Origin: Sphingobacterium mizutaii
GTDB taxonomy: Bacteria; Bacteroidota; Bacteroidia; Sphingobacteriales; Sphingobacteriaceae
NCBI RefSeq assembly: GCF_900187125.1
Contig: NZ_LT906468.1
Location: 2,108,001-2,172,000, forward strand
Reading direction: 5' to 3'
DNA length: 64,000 bases
The number at the start of each line of letters is the position of its first letter. The first letter of the stretch is position 1. A program made the translations under genes and the position numbers. Below, in pieces: positions 55,365 to 64,000 of this stretch. The notes beneath the pieces are model-generated. The model ran no database searches. It had not been told where the DNA came from and saw only the letters and a program-made list of their open reading frames with translations.

Positions 55365-56639
55365 ATGAAGAAATTTTTCTCCAGTTTATATGTTCAGGTC
55401 ATTTTAGGAATCCTAATCGGGATTTTATGCGGTGTATTCTATCCTGATTTTGCAGTTAAGTTGAAACCCTTAGGGGATGGATTTATCAAGCTGATCAAGA
55501 TGATCATCGCTCCATTGATATTTAGCTCCATTGTAATTGGTATTGCTGGGATGCAGGATATCAAGAAAGTTGGTAAGATTGGCTTGAGTTCCTTGGTCTA
55601 TTTTGAGATCATGACAACGATAGCCCTGGTCATCGGATTGGTATTTGTGAACTTAATACAGCCAGGCACGGGGATGAACGTGGATCCAAATACCTTGGAC
55701 CCCACAGCTGTTTCGCATTATATCCAAGAATCCAAGGAGCATAATAGTGTGATGGATTTTATTCTGAGCATTATCCCCAATAATGTGATCGCTGCAGTGG
55801 CTTCCGATAACCTCTTACAGGTTTTATTGTTTGCCGTGCTGTTTGGAATTGGACTTACGAAAATTGGAGAAAAGGCTTCTGCTCCAGTGATTGATGTCTT
55901 GCAATCCTTTCTAAAAGGTCTGTTTGCTGTCATCAAAATGATCATGTACCTAGCGCCAATCGGGGCTATGGGCGCCATGGGCTTTACCATTGGTAAATAT
56001 GGAATTGAGGCTTTATCGTCTTTGGGGCTTTTGATGCTCAGCTTCTATGGAACCTGTATCGTATTTATTGTCGGCGTGATCGGATCAGTCCTGTATTTCT
56101 ATGTGAATGTCAATATTTTCAAATTACTTAAATACATCAAAGAAGAGCTATTGATTGTGTTGGGTACCTCTTCTTCAGAATCGGCATTACCGGGTTTAAT
56201 GCAAAAATTGGAAGATGCAGGATGTTCTAAGCCGATCGTTGGCTTAGTAATTCCAACAGGTTACTCCTTCAATCTTGATGGGACCTGTATTTATCTAACC
56301 ATGGCGGCCGTGTTTATTTCGCAAGCCCTGAATATGCACCTCAACTTGGAACAGGAGATTACGTTGCTCTTAGTGCTCCTCTTAACATCAAAGGGTGCTG
56401 CTGGGGTAACAGGCAGTGGTTTTGTGACGCTTGCCGCCACTCTGCCCGTTGTGGGACATATCCCTGTCGAAGCAGTCGGCCTGATTTTAGGGATTGATCG
56501 GTTTATGAGTGAGGCTAGGGCATTGACCAATATCATTGGTAATGCTACTGCAACCATAGTCGTCGCCAAATATGAAAAAGGCTTGGATGAGGATCTCCTC
56601 CATGAAAAACTTGGCTCTGCCCATGCAGAGATTAAATAA
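55365..56639 (+). CDS. dctA: C4-dicarboxylate/cation symporter (DAACS family)
   Basis: Inner-membrane symporter of 424 residues resembling DctA for succinate, fumarate and malate uptake. The substrate-loop motif [16 protein letters not shown] (about 265), [21 protein letters not shown] (about 297) and [19 protein letters not shown] (about 345) follow the DctA sequence closely, as does [20 protein letters not shown]. Other DAACS members take glutamate. It would feed gluconeogenesis through oxaloacetate, consistent with pckA. Monocistronic with its own terminator. Confidence 0.93.
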   Translation: MKKFFSSLYVQVILGILIGILCGVFYPDFAVKLKPLGDGFIKLIKMIIAPLIFSSIVIGIAGMQDIKKVGKIGLSSLVYFEIMTTIALVIGLVFVNLIQPGTGMNVDPNTLDPTAVSHYIQESKEHNSVMDFILSIIPNNVIAAVASDNLLQVLLFAVLFGIGLTKIGEKASAPVIDVLQSFLKGLFAVIKMIMYLAPIGAMGAMGFTIGKYGIEALSSLGLLMLSFYGTCIVFIVGVIGSVLYFYVNVNIFKLLKYIKEELLIVLGTSSSESALPGLMQKLEDAGCSKPIVGLVIPTGYSFNLDGTCIYLTMAAVFISQALNMHLNLEQEITLLLVLLLTSKGAAGVTGSGFVTLAATLPVVGHIPVEAVGLILGIDRFMSEARALTNIIGNATATIVVAKYEKGLDEDLLHEKLGSAHAEIK

Positions 56640-56646
56640 AGAATAG

Positions 56647-56675
56647 AAATCGCCTCAAATGGGCGATTTTTTTAT
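56647..56675 (+). terminator. intrinsic terminator of dctA
   Basis: AAATCGCC / GGCGATTT arms (56647-56654, 56662-56669), loop of seven bases, followed by TTTTTA. Confidence 0.85.
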
Positions 56676-56790
56676 TTAAAGAATTTCATGAATCAACATA
56701 GGAATATTAAAAAAGTAAAACATTAAGCTAGCTTAGTTGGTTAGACATACTGTCCGAGTTGTTCTTGTGATACATTAATTGAAATTTTAT

Positions 56791-57996
56791 ATGGATTTAA
56801 AGTCTAATGAACCTTTTTGGCTGGTCAAGAATGGAATAATTTCGTCTTATCCTTCCTTGAGAAATGATTTAGCATGTGATGTTTTGGTTGTTGGAGCTGG
56901 AATTACAGGGAGTTTGATAGCTCATCAGTGTGTTGAAGATGGTTACCAAACAGTCGTGATCGATAAGAGAGAGGTCGTGAATGGAAGTTCTTCAGCAACC
57001 ACTTCTATGTTGCAGTATGAAATTGACACTCCTCTATATCAATTGATCGATATGGTAGGTAAGGAGGGGGCTGTTGAGAGTTATAAGGCATGTTGTGAAT
57101 CCATTGATAAGTTAGGCAAGTTGGCTTCAAAGATTAAATCTGAATCAGGTTTTAAGAAGAAATTGTCCCTCTATTATGCTTGTAGAAAGAAGGATGTTCC
57201 CTGGTTGAAGAAAGAGTTTGAAGCTAGGAAGGAAGCAGGCTTTGATGTAAGCTGGTTGGAAAGGGAAGAAATTGAGAAAAAGCTTGAGATCAAAGATTCA
57301 CATGGAGGAATTCTTTCTAAGCATGGTGGCAGTGTTGATGCCTTTCGATTGGCTCACGATCTACTGAACTATAATCAGAAAAGAGGTTTACAGGTTTTTG
57401 ATAAGACCGAACTGCTGAAAGTTGAAGAAAAGAAAGGCTTTAATTTGGTTCATCTAGATACGAAAGCTACGATAAAAGCCAAGCATATCATTTATTGTAT
57501 CGGCTACGAAAGTGCTAATTTGATCAAAGAAAAATTTGTAGACCTTCTGAGTACCTATGCCATTGTTTCAGAGGTAAATCAAAAACTATATGAAAAATAT
57601 AACGATTACCTGATTTGGAATACTTCTGATCCATACCTCTATATGCGCACCACTGATGATGGTCGGTTTTTAATAGGAGGTGAGGATGAAGAGTTTCGGA
57701 ATCCAGAGAAAAGGGATCAGCTATTGGGTGAAAAATCAGTGAAATTGGAAAAAGACTTCAAAAAGGTTTTTGAGGATAAGTCATTTATCACCGATTTCAC
57801 CTGGGCAGGGACTTTCGGCGAGACCAAAGATGGCCTGCCCTATATTGGGACACATCCGGATTTTAAACGTTCCTATTTTGTTCTTGGCTTTGGCGGGAAC
57901 GGCATTACCTTCTCGGTAACAGGAATGGACATGGTCTCGGATTGGTTAAAAGGAAAAAAACATAAACTGTCATCATACTTCGCTTTTGGAAGATAA
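56791..57996 (+). CDS. FAD-dependent oxidoreductase (DAO/D-amino acid oxidase family)
   Basis: Cytoplasmic flavoprotein of 401 residues from the ATG at 56791 (MDLKSNEPFWLVKNG); a TTG four codons earlier is less likely. FAD-binding motif DVLVVGAGITGSLIAHQC (about 30-47), substrate region in the middle, and a C-terminal glycine-rich segment YFVLGFGGNGITFSVTGM (about 365). The family oxidises amines or amino acids and usually yields H2O2. It is 27 bases before a large catalase on the same strand, so peroxide made here would be removed by its operon partner. Substrate unknown. Confidence 0.88.
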   Translation: MDLKSNEPFWLVKNGIISSYPSLRNDLACDVLVVGAGITGSLIAHQCVEDGYQTVVIDKREVVNGSSSATTSMLQYEIDTPLYQLIDMVGKEGAVESYKACCESIDKLGKLASKIKSESGFKKKLSLYYACRKKDVPWLKKEFEARKEAGFDVSWLEREEIEKKLEIKDSHGGILSKHGGSVDAFRLAHDLLNYNQKRGLQVFDKTELLKVEEKKGFNLVHLDTKATIKAKHIIYCIGYESANLIKEKFVDLLSTYAIVSEVNQKLYEKYNDYLIWNTSDPYLYMRTTDDGRFLIGGEDEEFRNPEKRDQLLGEKSVKLEKDFKKVFEDKSFITDFTWAGTFGETKDGLPYIGTHPDFKRSYFVLGFGGNGITFSVTGMDMVSDWLKGKKHKLSSYFAFGR

Positions 57997-58023
57997 CAAA
58001 TGTCTAATTAAAATAATAACACC

Positions 58024-60141
58024 ATGAAAAAAAGAAAGAATTCTGATGCACCGCATATTGATCGCCATGTGGTTGACAATATGAACAAGGTAATGACGAC
58101 CAATGATGGAGTTCCTGTTTATGACAATAACAATACGCTAAAAGTAGGAGATCGAGGTCCATCTTTACAGCAAGATCATATCTTTTTTGATAAGCTCATG
58201 CATTTTGATCGAGAGCGTATTCCTGAAAGGGTGGTACATGCTCGCGGTTCGGGTGCTCATGGATATTTTGAAGCTACAGCAGATATGAGCGAGTATACCT
58301 CGGCCGACTTCCTTAAAAAAGGAACCGTCACGCCTTTGTTTGTGCGGTTTTCTACTGTTGCAGGCTTTAAGGGCTCAACAGATTTGGCGAGAGATGTAAG
58401 GGGTTTTTCCGTAAAATTCTATACGCAAGAAGGAAATTATGATTTAGTAGGAAATAGCATTCCTGTTTTCTTTATACAGGATGCGATGAATTTCCCTGAT
58501 GTCATCCATGCTGTCAAACCTGAACCTAATAATGAGATTCCGCAGGCTGCCTCTGCACATGATACCTTTTGGGATTTTATTTCTTTAATGCCCGAATCAG
58601 CCCATATGTCCTTATGGGTCATGTCTGATCGTGCAATACCGAGGAGTCTTCGGATGATCGAAGGTTTTGGAGTGCATACTTTTAAATTTATCAATTCTGC
58701 TGGAAAAGCAACCTTTGTTAAATTTCATTGGAAACCTAAATTGGGAGTACATTCAGTCGCTTGGAATGAGGCGCAGAAGATTTCGGGTTTTGATTCAGAC
58801 TTTCATAGAAGAGACCTATGGGAAGCCATTGAGAACGGGCAATTTCCGCAATGGGATCTAGGCGTTCAATTAATTGCTGAAGAAGATGAAATGAAGTTTT
58901 CTTTTGATATCCTGGATCCAACCAAGATAATTCCTGAGGAATTGGTGCCTATCAAGATAATTGGAACCATGACCTTGAACCGAAATCCTGAAAACTTTTT
59001 TGCTGAAACGGAACAGGCTGCCTTTGACCCTGGAAGAGTAGTTCCGGGAATAGATTTCTCTGATGATCCGCTCTTGCAAGGAAGGATTTTTTCTTACATG
59101 GATACGCAGAACTATAGACTGGGTGGTCCAAATTTCCATGAATTGCCCATCAATAGGCCGATAAATGGAAAATATAACAACCAAAAGGATGGGTTTGCTA
59201 GGATGGACATCCTAAAAGGGAATTCGAGTTATTTCCCAAATAGTCAAGGAAATGGCTGTCCATTTCAGGCCATGATGAAGGGAGAGGTAGGCTATCAAAC
59301 CGGGAAACAACAGGTCGATGGACAAAAGGTGAGAGCTAGATCGAATTCTTTTGCCGATCATTTTACCCAAGCAAGGTTATTTTTCCATTCCTTGAGTGCA
59401 GAAGAACAGAATCACATGATTAATGCCTTCAGTTTTGAATTGTCAAAGGTCAATAAAGAAGAAATCCGTAAAAGAGAATTGGCTATTCTTTATCAAGTAG
59501 AGCCAGCGCTTGCGAATGCTATCGGCAAGAACCTTGGTTTAAAACCTTCGAAATCCTTGGATCCGTTGACCGTTAAGTTTGCTAAGCAAAATCATCCTAA
59601 TTATCCAATTCAACCTAATAAACCAGAAGTCGAAAAATCTGCCTTTCTTAGCATGAAAGTAAAAGATGATGAAGGCACGATTGCAAGCAGAAAAATTGCC
59701 TTTTTAGTTGATGACGGGGTAAGTAAGAAGTCGGTAGATATAATGCGGAAAGCATTAACGAAAGAAGGGGCGATGGTGGTCTTGGTATCTTCACATGTCG
59801 GAAGCCTGAAGTATAAGGAAGGCGACATGGAGGAAGTTCAACATTCGTATCTAACAGATGGTTCAGTTTGTTTTGATGGTTTTTACACTCCAGACGGGGA
59901 TATGGTCGACAAATTAGCTCAGAATCCGGATTACTTACAGTTTATTAACGAAGGTTATAGACATTGCAAAGCTTTGGCTTTTGCCAAATCAGCCGAAAAA
60001 CTGATGGATAAATCCTTTATTGAAAAGGATTCAGCGGTAAACTGTGAATCCTCTGGATCCAATTGGATAAACGATTTCATCCAAGCATTGAAGAAGCATA
60101 GGATCTGGGAACGAGAAAATTCAAGGAAGGTTCCTTCCTAA
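58024..60141 (+). CDS. katE: large-subunit catalase (KatE/clade II-like)
   Basis: Haem catalase of 705 residues with the C-terminal flavodoxin/DJ-1-like domain of large-subunit (HPII) enzymes (about 545-690, SRKIAFLVDDGVSKKSVDIM). Catalytic His72 lies in VVHARGSGAHG, haem-proximal Tyr near residue 358 in RIFSYMDTQNYRLGG, and Asn in FVRFSTVAG...DLARDVRGFSVKFYT is the usual context. Destroys H2O2 made by the oxidase in front. No start ambiguity. Confidence 0.96.
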   Translation: MKKRKNSDAPHIDRHVVDNMNKVMTTNDGVPVYDNNNTLKVGDRGPSLQQDHIFFDKLMHFDRERIPERVVHARGSGAHGYFEATADMSEYTSADFLKKGTVTPLFVRFSTVAGFKGSTDLARDVRGFSVKFYTQEGNYDLVGNSIPVFFIQDAMNFPDVIHAVKPEPNNEIPQAASAHDTFWDFISLMPESAHMSLWVMSDRAIPRSLRMIEGFGVHTFKFINSAGKATFVKFHWKPKLGVHSVAWNEAQKISGFDSDFHRRDLWEAIENGQFPQWDLGVQLIAEEDEMKFSFDILDPTKIIPEELVPIKIIGTMTLNRNPENFFAETEQAAFDPGRVVPGIDFSDDPLLQGRIFSYMDTQNYRLGGPNFHELPINRPINGKYNNQKDGFARMDILKGNSSYFPNSQGNGCPFQAMMKGEVGYQTGKQQVDGQKVRARSNSFADHFTQARLFFHSLSAEEQNHMINAFSFELSKVNKEEIRKRELAILYQVEPALANAIGKNLGLKPSKSLDPLTVKFAKQNHPNYPIQPNKPEVEKSAFLSMKVKDDEGTIASRKIAFLVDDGVSKKSVDIMRKALTKEGAMVVLVSSHVGSLKYKEGDMEEVQHSYLTDGSVCFDGFYTPDGDMVDKLAQNPDYLQFINEGYRHCKALAFAKSAEKLMDKSFIEKDSAVNCESSGSNWINDFIQALKKHRIWERENSRKVPS

Positions 60142-60150
60142 ACAAATTAA

Positions 60151-60180
60151 AAGAGGCCAACTTTTTACAGTCGGCCTCTT
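60151..60180. terminator. hairpin of unit 1; likely catalase terminator
   Basis: AAGAGGCC...GGCCTCTT stem (60151-60158, 60173-60180) extended by ACT/AGT with a mismatch, followed by TCTTTT on the plus strand and TTTTAATT on the minus strand. Confidence 0.7.
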
Positions 60181-60292
60181 TCTTTTAAAAAGTTATCTTC
60201 TTTTTTTCTTTTTATAACTCACGTCATAATTGAAAATAAAATAACCTTTTTTGTATAATTATAAACGCCCTAGTATTTGGAATATTGTGCGT
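60151..60292. repeat. unit 1 of a tandem hairpin-body element
   Basis: Hairpin then a body beginning TTTTAAAAAGTTATCTT and ending with TTTTGTATAATTATAAACGC and a GATATTGTG-like end. About 142 bases. It aligns with 60394-60535 in the same order with near-equal spacing (shared words offset by 245-246 bases). Confidence 0.7.
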
Positions 60293-60393
60293 TCATTAAC
60301 TTTTTTTTAATATAATTTTAATAAACCCCTCTATGATGTCTTAAACAGGCTTTTTATTTAAAAAAAATTTTTTTAAAAACTTGTAATAAACTA

Positions 60394-60535
60394 GAAAAGG
60401 TTGACATTTTTCGATTGTCAACCTTTTCACTTAAAAAGTTATCTTAACTTTTTCTTCTTGAAACTAATGTCTCAAGGTTTTTAAAATAACCTCTTTTGTA
60501 TAATTATAACGCCATTGTTATCAGATTATTGTGTA
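60394..60535. repeat. unit 2 of a tandem hairpin-body element
   Basis: A 13-bp perfect stem (GAAAAGGTTGACA, 60394-60406 with 60416-60428) followed by CACTTAAAAAGTTATCTT, CTTTTTCTTCTT, ACCTCTTTTGTATAATTATA and a GATTATTGTG end. Same plan as unit 1. Direction is uncertain; on the minus strand each body would end in an intrinsic-terminator-like hairpin, as expected of a small RNA. Confidence 0.7.
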
Positions 60536-60625
60536 AATGTTATCTAATTCCTTTAAAATGTTTTTAAAGGCTAATCTACCTGTAAAAATATTGGATACAA
60601 TAATGATTTGCTCATTAAACCGTTT

Positions 60626-60633
60626 TACATTTG
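60626..60633 (+). promoter_or_regulatory. -7-like element of the DUF1232 gene
   Basis: TACATTTG fits TAnnTTTG, 20 bases before the ATG at 60654. A TTTG lies upstream at 60607-60610 but with a short spacer. Confidence 0.45.
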
Positions 60634-60653
60634 TGAGGTCATATTAAAAACTG

Positions 60654-61040
60654 ATGAAAAACAGAATGAAAAAAAACTATTTCAACAGGGCATTGCTACT
60701 GTTTAATACTTTTAAAAATAGAAAATTAACAAACGAAGATATAGAGATCGCTGAAGGTAAAGCACAGCATTTAGAAGGGAAAACCAATGAATTCAAACTA
60801 TTGATTTCGATGATAAAGGATACTTTCTCGGGTCGATATAAAATGAACAAATGGAATATGTCAATTATCGTGGGAACGATTGTATATGTGATTTCTCCCA
60901 TAGATGCTATTCCAGATATTATCCCGGTGTTGGGATGGTTGGATGATGCTTCTATCGTAGGCTTTGCAATTTCAAAGCTTGCCGATGAGGTGGATCGCTA
61001 TAGAAAGTTTCAGAAAACTGAGTTAACTACATTGAATTAA
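60654..61040 (+). CDS. YkvA-like DUF1232 membrane protein
   Basis: A 128-residue protein with a DUF1232 domain in its second half: a hydrophobic segment (SIIVGTIVYVISPIDAIPDIIPVLGWLDDASIVGFAI) matching the family signature PxDxIPDxIPxLGxxDD, preceded by a charged N-terminal helix. Function unknown; it may associate with the membrane. It probably has its own promoter. Confidence 0.85.
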   Translation: MKNRMKKNYFNRALLLFNTFKNRKLTNEDIEIAEGKAQHLEGKTNEFKLLISMIKDTFSGRYKMNKWNMSIIVGTIVYVISPIDAIPDIIPVLGWLDDASIVGFAISKLADEVDRYRKFQKTELTTLN

Positions 61041-61173
61041 GTCAGCTAAAGTATAAGTCAGGGATAGGTGTTAATGAAAATTAACGCCTATTTTATTTAT
61101 ATAGTTAATTAATTTTTGTTTCAAGTCTTTGCAATTAATAATAATTATATTGGCTGAAATTAAAACCTAAATT

Positions 61174-62304
61174 ATGAAGCATATCATCATTGCAACCATT
61201 TTAATATTCAGTATGCAGCTTGCTTTTTCACAAGGGGATGTGAAATCAAAGTTGGATGACCTTTTAAAGGAGTATTATCCCAAGGATAATGATCCCGGAA
61301 TCGTACTACAAGTTTATGACAACAACAATAATACTATTTTCGCAAAAGGGCAGGGCATTGCTGATCTAAAAACAGGAAGGAAGATTGATCTCCATACAAA
61401 CTTTAGAATGGCATCAGTCAGCAAACAAGTTACTGCCGCTGCCATTTATCAACTGATTCAAGAAAACAAAATAGATGTTAACACTGCGATGTTGAGTGAT
61501 TTCTTCCCAAGCTTAAAAGGAGAAATCAGGAATGCAACCATTCCTCAGCTTCTGAACCATAGTTCTGGAATTGTGGACTATGAAGAGATCATTCCCAAAG
61601 GTCTGAAGAAACAATTACGTGATTCGGATGTGCTGAAATTAATTGAACCCTTAGATCGTGTATATTTCAGTCCTGGGACTAAGTTCCGTTATAGCAATAC
61701 CGCTTATTGCCTTTTGGCATTGATCGTGGAGGAAGTATCGGGACAAGGCTTCAGCGAATATGTGTGGGAGCATTTCTTTAAGCCTTTGAATATGCAGAAA
61801 TCCTTGGTATATAACCCTGAAGACGAAATCAAGGATAGAGCTTTTGGGTATCATTTAAAGGGAGATGAATTTGTTTTTGCGGATCAAAGTATCACGAGTG
61901 CAACTAAAGGTGATGGTGGGGTTTATACTTCAGCGAATGAATACAAATTGTGGAACCAAGCCTTTATTCAATTATTGGAAAAAGATCCTGCTTATAGTGA
62001 CTTCTTGACCGGCAATTTAATTCCAATGAATAAGGATTGCTCTTATAGTATCGGTAAGTTTATTGCTAAAGATCAATTTGGTAATTTGGTATATTTCCAT
62101 ACAGGAGAAAGTACCGGCTTCAATAACCTTGTGATGAGCATCCCTAAGAAGAACATCAATCTCAGTATTTTTACGAATAGAGATGACAAGAAAATCAACC
62201 CGTTTATAGAAGAACTATTAAATATTATGGATATTCAATTGATGCAACAGGAGAAAAAACCAGTCTTCAAATGGCTGAGTGACACCTATGCGAATGAGCA
62301 CTAA
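61174..62304 (+). CDS. beta-lactamase-family (class C-like) serine hydrolase
   Basis: Exported serine hydrolase of 376 residues with signal peptide to AFSQ (about residue 20). Nucleophile motif SVSK (Ser81-Lys84), YSN at 173-175 and an HTG near residue 309 replace the KTG of true lactamases, as in esterases and D-aminopeptidases of the class C group. Probable role in peptide, ester or cell-wall hydrolysis; resistance not implied. Its last four bases overlap the next convergent gene. Confidence 0.9.
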   Translation: MKHIIIATILIFSMQLAFSQGDVKSKLDDLLKEYYPKDNDPGIVLQVYDNNNNTIFAKGQGIADLKTGRKIDLHTNFRMASVSKQVTAAAIYQLIQENKIDVNTAMLSDFFPSLKGEIRNATIPQLLNHSSGIVDYEEIIPKGLKKQLRDSDVLKLIEPLDRVYFSPGTKFRYSNTAYCLLALIVEEVSGQGFSEYVWEHFFKPLNMQKSLVYNPEDEIKDRAFGYHLKGDEFVFADQSITSATKGDGGVYTSANEYKLWNQAFIQLLEKDPAYSDFLTGNLIPMNKDCSYSIGKFIAKDQFGNLVYFHTGESTGFNNLVMSIPKKNINLSIFTNRDDKKINPFIEELLNIMDIQLMQQEKKPVFKWLSDTYANEH

Positions 62305-62840
62305 TCATACTCCTTGACATTCGCAATCTTAATCTGTTCATTGTCTAGGATGAGTTTAATGTCACGGTGATAGTCAGTTTGCAACTTGCAATCCGAAATG
62401 ATCAACTTTAAGTTTAGTTCTGCTGCGTTCTCATCCAAAAGATCGCAGCTAGAGACCTTTATTTCACCCCAATCTTGGCCAGAAATCAAAAATCCAGTGC
62501 CTAGACTCGCCGTATCAATTTCAAATTTAGATCCCCATTTTTGATTGAGTTCAAATTTGGTGATGCTGCTATCGATATCCAATCCAGTGTTCATGGCATC
62601 AAGCTTAAAGTTGTAATATTCATCGGTGGTAAGCAATTTCATCCTATCGAGGCCGCTATCTTTTGCAAAATAGCTTTCGATACTATCTTTTAGCCATTTA
62701 CAGCCAGCCTCCGTACCGATGGGGTTCTTATCGAATTCAGGATTGGCAAGGGTATCTAAAGGGTCTTGTTTTGATTGTTGGGCATTATTGCTGCAAGCGA
62801 TTGATCCAAACAATAGGGCAAAGAATAAATATCTTTTCAT
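62301..62840 (-). CDS. small lipoprotein of unknown function
   Basis: A 179-residue lipoprotein from the ATG at 62840 (MKRYLFFALLFGSIACSNN, lipobox cysteine near residue 16). An upstream in-frame ATG at 62900 would bury the signal peptide, so it was not used. The body has a repeated beta pattern with acidic residues and no recognised family. It follows the NTF2-like gene by about 60 bases on the same strand. Confidence 0.7.
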   Translation of the reverse strand: MKRYLFFALLFGSIACSNNAQQSKQDPLDTLANPEFDKNPIGTEAGCKWLKDSIESYFAKDSGLDRMKLLTTDEYYNFKLDAMNTGLDIDSSITKFELNQKWGSKFEIDTASLGTGFLISGQDWGEIKVSSCDLLDENAAELNLKLIISDCKLQTDYHRDIKLILDNEQIKIANVKEYD

Positions 62841-62900
62841 TCCGTCAATAATTAGTATTATAAAAATAGATAATATTCTTGAATAAAAACTGCAATCCAA

Positions 62901-63272
62901 TTAAATGGAAATTGCCATACTGCTGATTTTCTTGATCTTACTGGAACCTGCTGATGAGAACTCATAGAAGTCATGAAAGGCTATTTTCTCAGTTTTAAAG
63001 CTAAGAATGCCACTTGCTGCCGCATATTTTCCATGGCTCAGGATCTGTTTAAGCTCCAAAGCATCGGCCTTGGAACTTTTTATTTTTTCTAGATAATCAA
63101 CTACAGCCTCAAAACCTGATATCGTTTTATCTCCTACCATTTCCCATTCGATGTCCTGGTGGAACTGATCCGCGAGCGCCTTTACATCACCTTTGGCAAA
63201 CGCAATATTGAGGTCTCTGATAATCCTTCGCTTTGGAGCGTTATCACAGTCTTGAGGTGCAATGATTTTCAA
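62901..63272 (-). CDS. SnoaL/NTF2-like small protein
   Basis: A 123-residue protein resembling the NTF2/SnoaL-like fold: a helical start (RRIIRDLNIAFAKGDVKALADQFHQDIEWEMVG) followed by strands. No catalytic residue pattern can be fixed, so the enzymatic role is unknown. Lies 2 bases after the stop of the SRPBCC gene, likely the same transcript. Confidence 0.8.
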   Translation of the reverse strand: MKIIAPQDCDNAPKRRIIRDLNIAFAKGDVKALADQFHQDIEWEMVGDKTISGFEAVVDYLEKIKSSKADALELKQILSHGKYAAASGILSFKTEKIAFHDFYEFSSAGSSKIKKISSMAISI

Positions 63273-63274
63273 AT

Positions 63275-63799
63275 CTATTGTTTTTCTAAAATTTCCTTTA
63301 AATTGCTCAATCCAGCTTTAAAGTCCTTGTTCATATCAAAGAACAATCCCATGATATTAAAAGGATAGGGCATCTTTCCATCAATTTCCCAAACGACTTT
63401 GGAGCTCTCTGGACTGATCGCATCGACTTGCATGAATGATTTGTTGGCATCTCCCGTTCCGTTAAAGAATAAGTCCATTTCAACCCGTCCAGCAGTAGAA
63501 TCCACCTTGGTCAATACTTGCTTGCCATCTCCAACCTTCTTGCTTTTCCAAGTGTAAACAAAGCCTGGATTACCATCAGTACCTTCATAATTACGCTCAA
63601 TATTCGGGTCCTGTCTAGACCAATTGTCGTAATTTCCTTGGTTTCTGATCAGTTTCACATAGTCAAAAACCTCTGATTTTGGTTTATTGATGCTAATCTC
63701 GCTACCAGCATGGAAATCCTTAGGGACAAAGGCAGCAATAATTAGGATTAATGCAACTATACCTAGTACAGTCAATAAAAAATACTTTAAAAATTTCAT
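63275..63799 (-). CDS. membrane-anchored SRPBCC (polyketide cyclase-like) protein
   Basis: A 174-residue protein with one N-terminal membrane helix (about 5-27, FLLTVLGIVALILIIAAF) and an SRPBCC/START-fold domain: ISINKPKSEVFDYVKLIRN, NWSRQDPNIERNYEG, ANKSFMQVDAISPESSKVVWEIDG. Ligand unknown. First gene of a small operon with the NTF2-like gene 2 bases downstream. Confidence 0.85.
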   Translation of the reverse strand: MKFLKYFLLTVLGIVALILIIAAFVPKDFHAGSEISINKPKSEVFDYVKLIRNQGNYDNWSRQDPNIERNYEGTDGNPGFVYTWKSKKVGDGKQVLTKVDSTAGRVEMDLFFNGTGDANKSFMQVDAISPESSKVVWEIDGKMPYPFNIMGLFFDMNKDFKAGLSNLKEILEKQ

Positions 63800-63826
63800 G
63801 TTGTAGTTAAATAAATAGTTTTGATT

Positions 63827-64000
63827 TTATTTTGTTATTAGGGTTAGCATTTTGTTAATGGTATTCAAGTTTCTGCCTGTTGCTATTACTTTCAGCTTTT
63901 TCTCGATAAAGTTATTGTTCAGCTTACTTTTTGCCATCCCCGAGGGCAAATAGAAATAGAATAATTTCCCTTTGTGCAAATATTCTTCTGGACCCAAATC
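63827..64000 (-). CDS. DUF1697-family protein, C-terminal part (truncated by window edge)
   Basis: Open reading frame of 57 codons running off the right edge. The end (YFYLPSGMAKSKLNNNFIEK, then KLKVIATGRNLNTINKMLTL) matches the C-terminal part of DUF1697 proteins, small cytoplasmic proteins of unknown function. The start lies beyond 64000. Stop TAA at 63827-63829. Confidence 0.75.
   Translation of the reverse strand, partial: DLGPEEYLHKGKLFYFYLPSGMAKSKLNNNFIEKKLKVIATGRNLNTINKMLTLITK

Larger units (their letters stand above)
60142..60653. other. about 510 bases with twin hairpin-plus-body units
   Basis: Gap between catalase and the DUF1232 gene. Most of it is occupied by the two repeat units described next, with an AT-rich spacer (60293-60393) and a -7-like TACATTTG at 60626-60633 upstream of the DUF1232 gene. 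Confidence 0.6.

Overview
The window looks like chromosomal DNA of a Bacteroidota bacterium, most likely a Sphingobacteriaceae member close to Sphingobacterium or Pedobacter. The grounds are a SusC/SusD locus driven by an ECF sigma/FecR pair, secreted proteins cut after AQ, lipoproteins with a short lipobox followed by CKK or CS, an S46 dipeptidyl-peptidase, a GH92 mannosidase, futalosine-pathway menaquinone synthesis, and promoters of the Bacteroidota type (TTTG, a spacer of 17 to 20 bases, then TAnnTTTG). The DNA is AT-rich by eye. No phage, plasmid or CRISPR is visible. Species-level identity cannot be read from this sequence.

Layout. 1-1.8 kb: PnuC-type transporter and an acyl-CoA-dehydrogenase-like protein. 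1.8-12.2 kb (minus strand): a complete regulated uptake locus in the order sigma factor, FecR, SusC with STN domain, SusD, HExxH lipoprotein, two DUF4302-like lipoproteins. The susD gene carries a single-base frameshift that cuts off its C-terminal domain. 12.5-16 kb: a FAD/NAD(P)-binding protein, two tiny ORFs and a luciferase-like monooxygenase. 16.5-20 kb: gluconeogenesis genes pckA-fbp and a secreted two-domain protein. 20-30.5 kb: S46 peptidase of DPP11 type, ClC channel with CBS domains, and a three-gene RND efflux operon. 30.8-38 kb: small membrane and redox genes, an Rrf2/truncated-haemoglobin pair, a GMC oxidoreductase preceded by an orphan coding tail, and a beta-lactamase-fold protein lacking Glu166. 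38-43 kb: M1 peptidase operon, arsC-like gene, class II aldolase.

42.7-46 kb: xerC-hpf, about 1 kb of degenerate palindromic and tandem repeats, a small Cys-containing protein and ferritin. 46.2-52.3 kb: outer-membrane barrel protein, quinone oxidoreductase, GH92 mannosidase. 52.5-54.5 kb: a 57-residue very acidic protein, scpB and mqnC. 54.8-60.1 kb: SRPBCC protein, dicarboxylate symporter dctA, and an amine/amino-acid oxidase-like flavoprotein next to a large catalase, a pairing that suggests H2O2 is made and removed by one operon. 60.1-60.7 kb: two tandem hairpin-plus-body units of about 142 bases, a candidate non-coding system. 60.7-64 kb: DUF1232, serine hydrolase, small secreted and SRPBCC proteins, and the C-terminus of a DUF1697-like gene running off the right edge.

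The window is mostly ordinary core and accessory metabolism. The least explained items are the twin units at 60.15-60.54 kb, the repeat field at 44.28-44.82 kb, the frameshifted susD, the orphan coding tail before the GMC gene, and several tiny acidic ORFs. None of these proves a new system on sequence alone.
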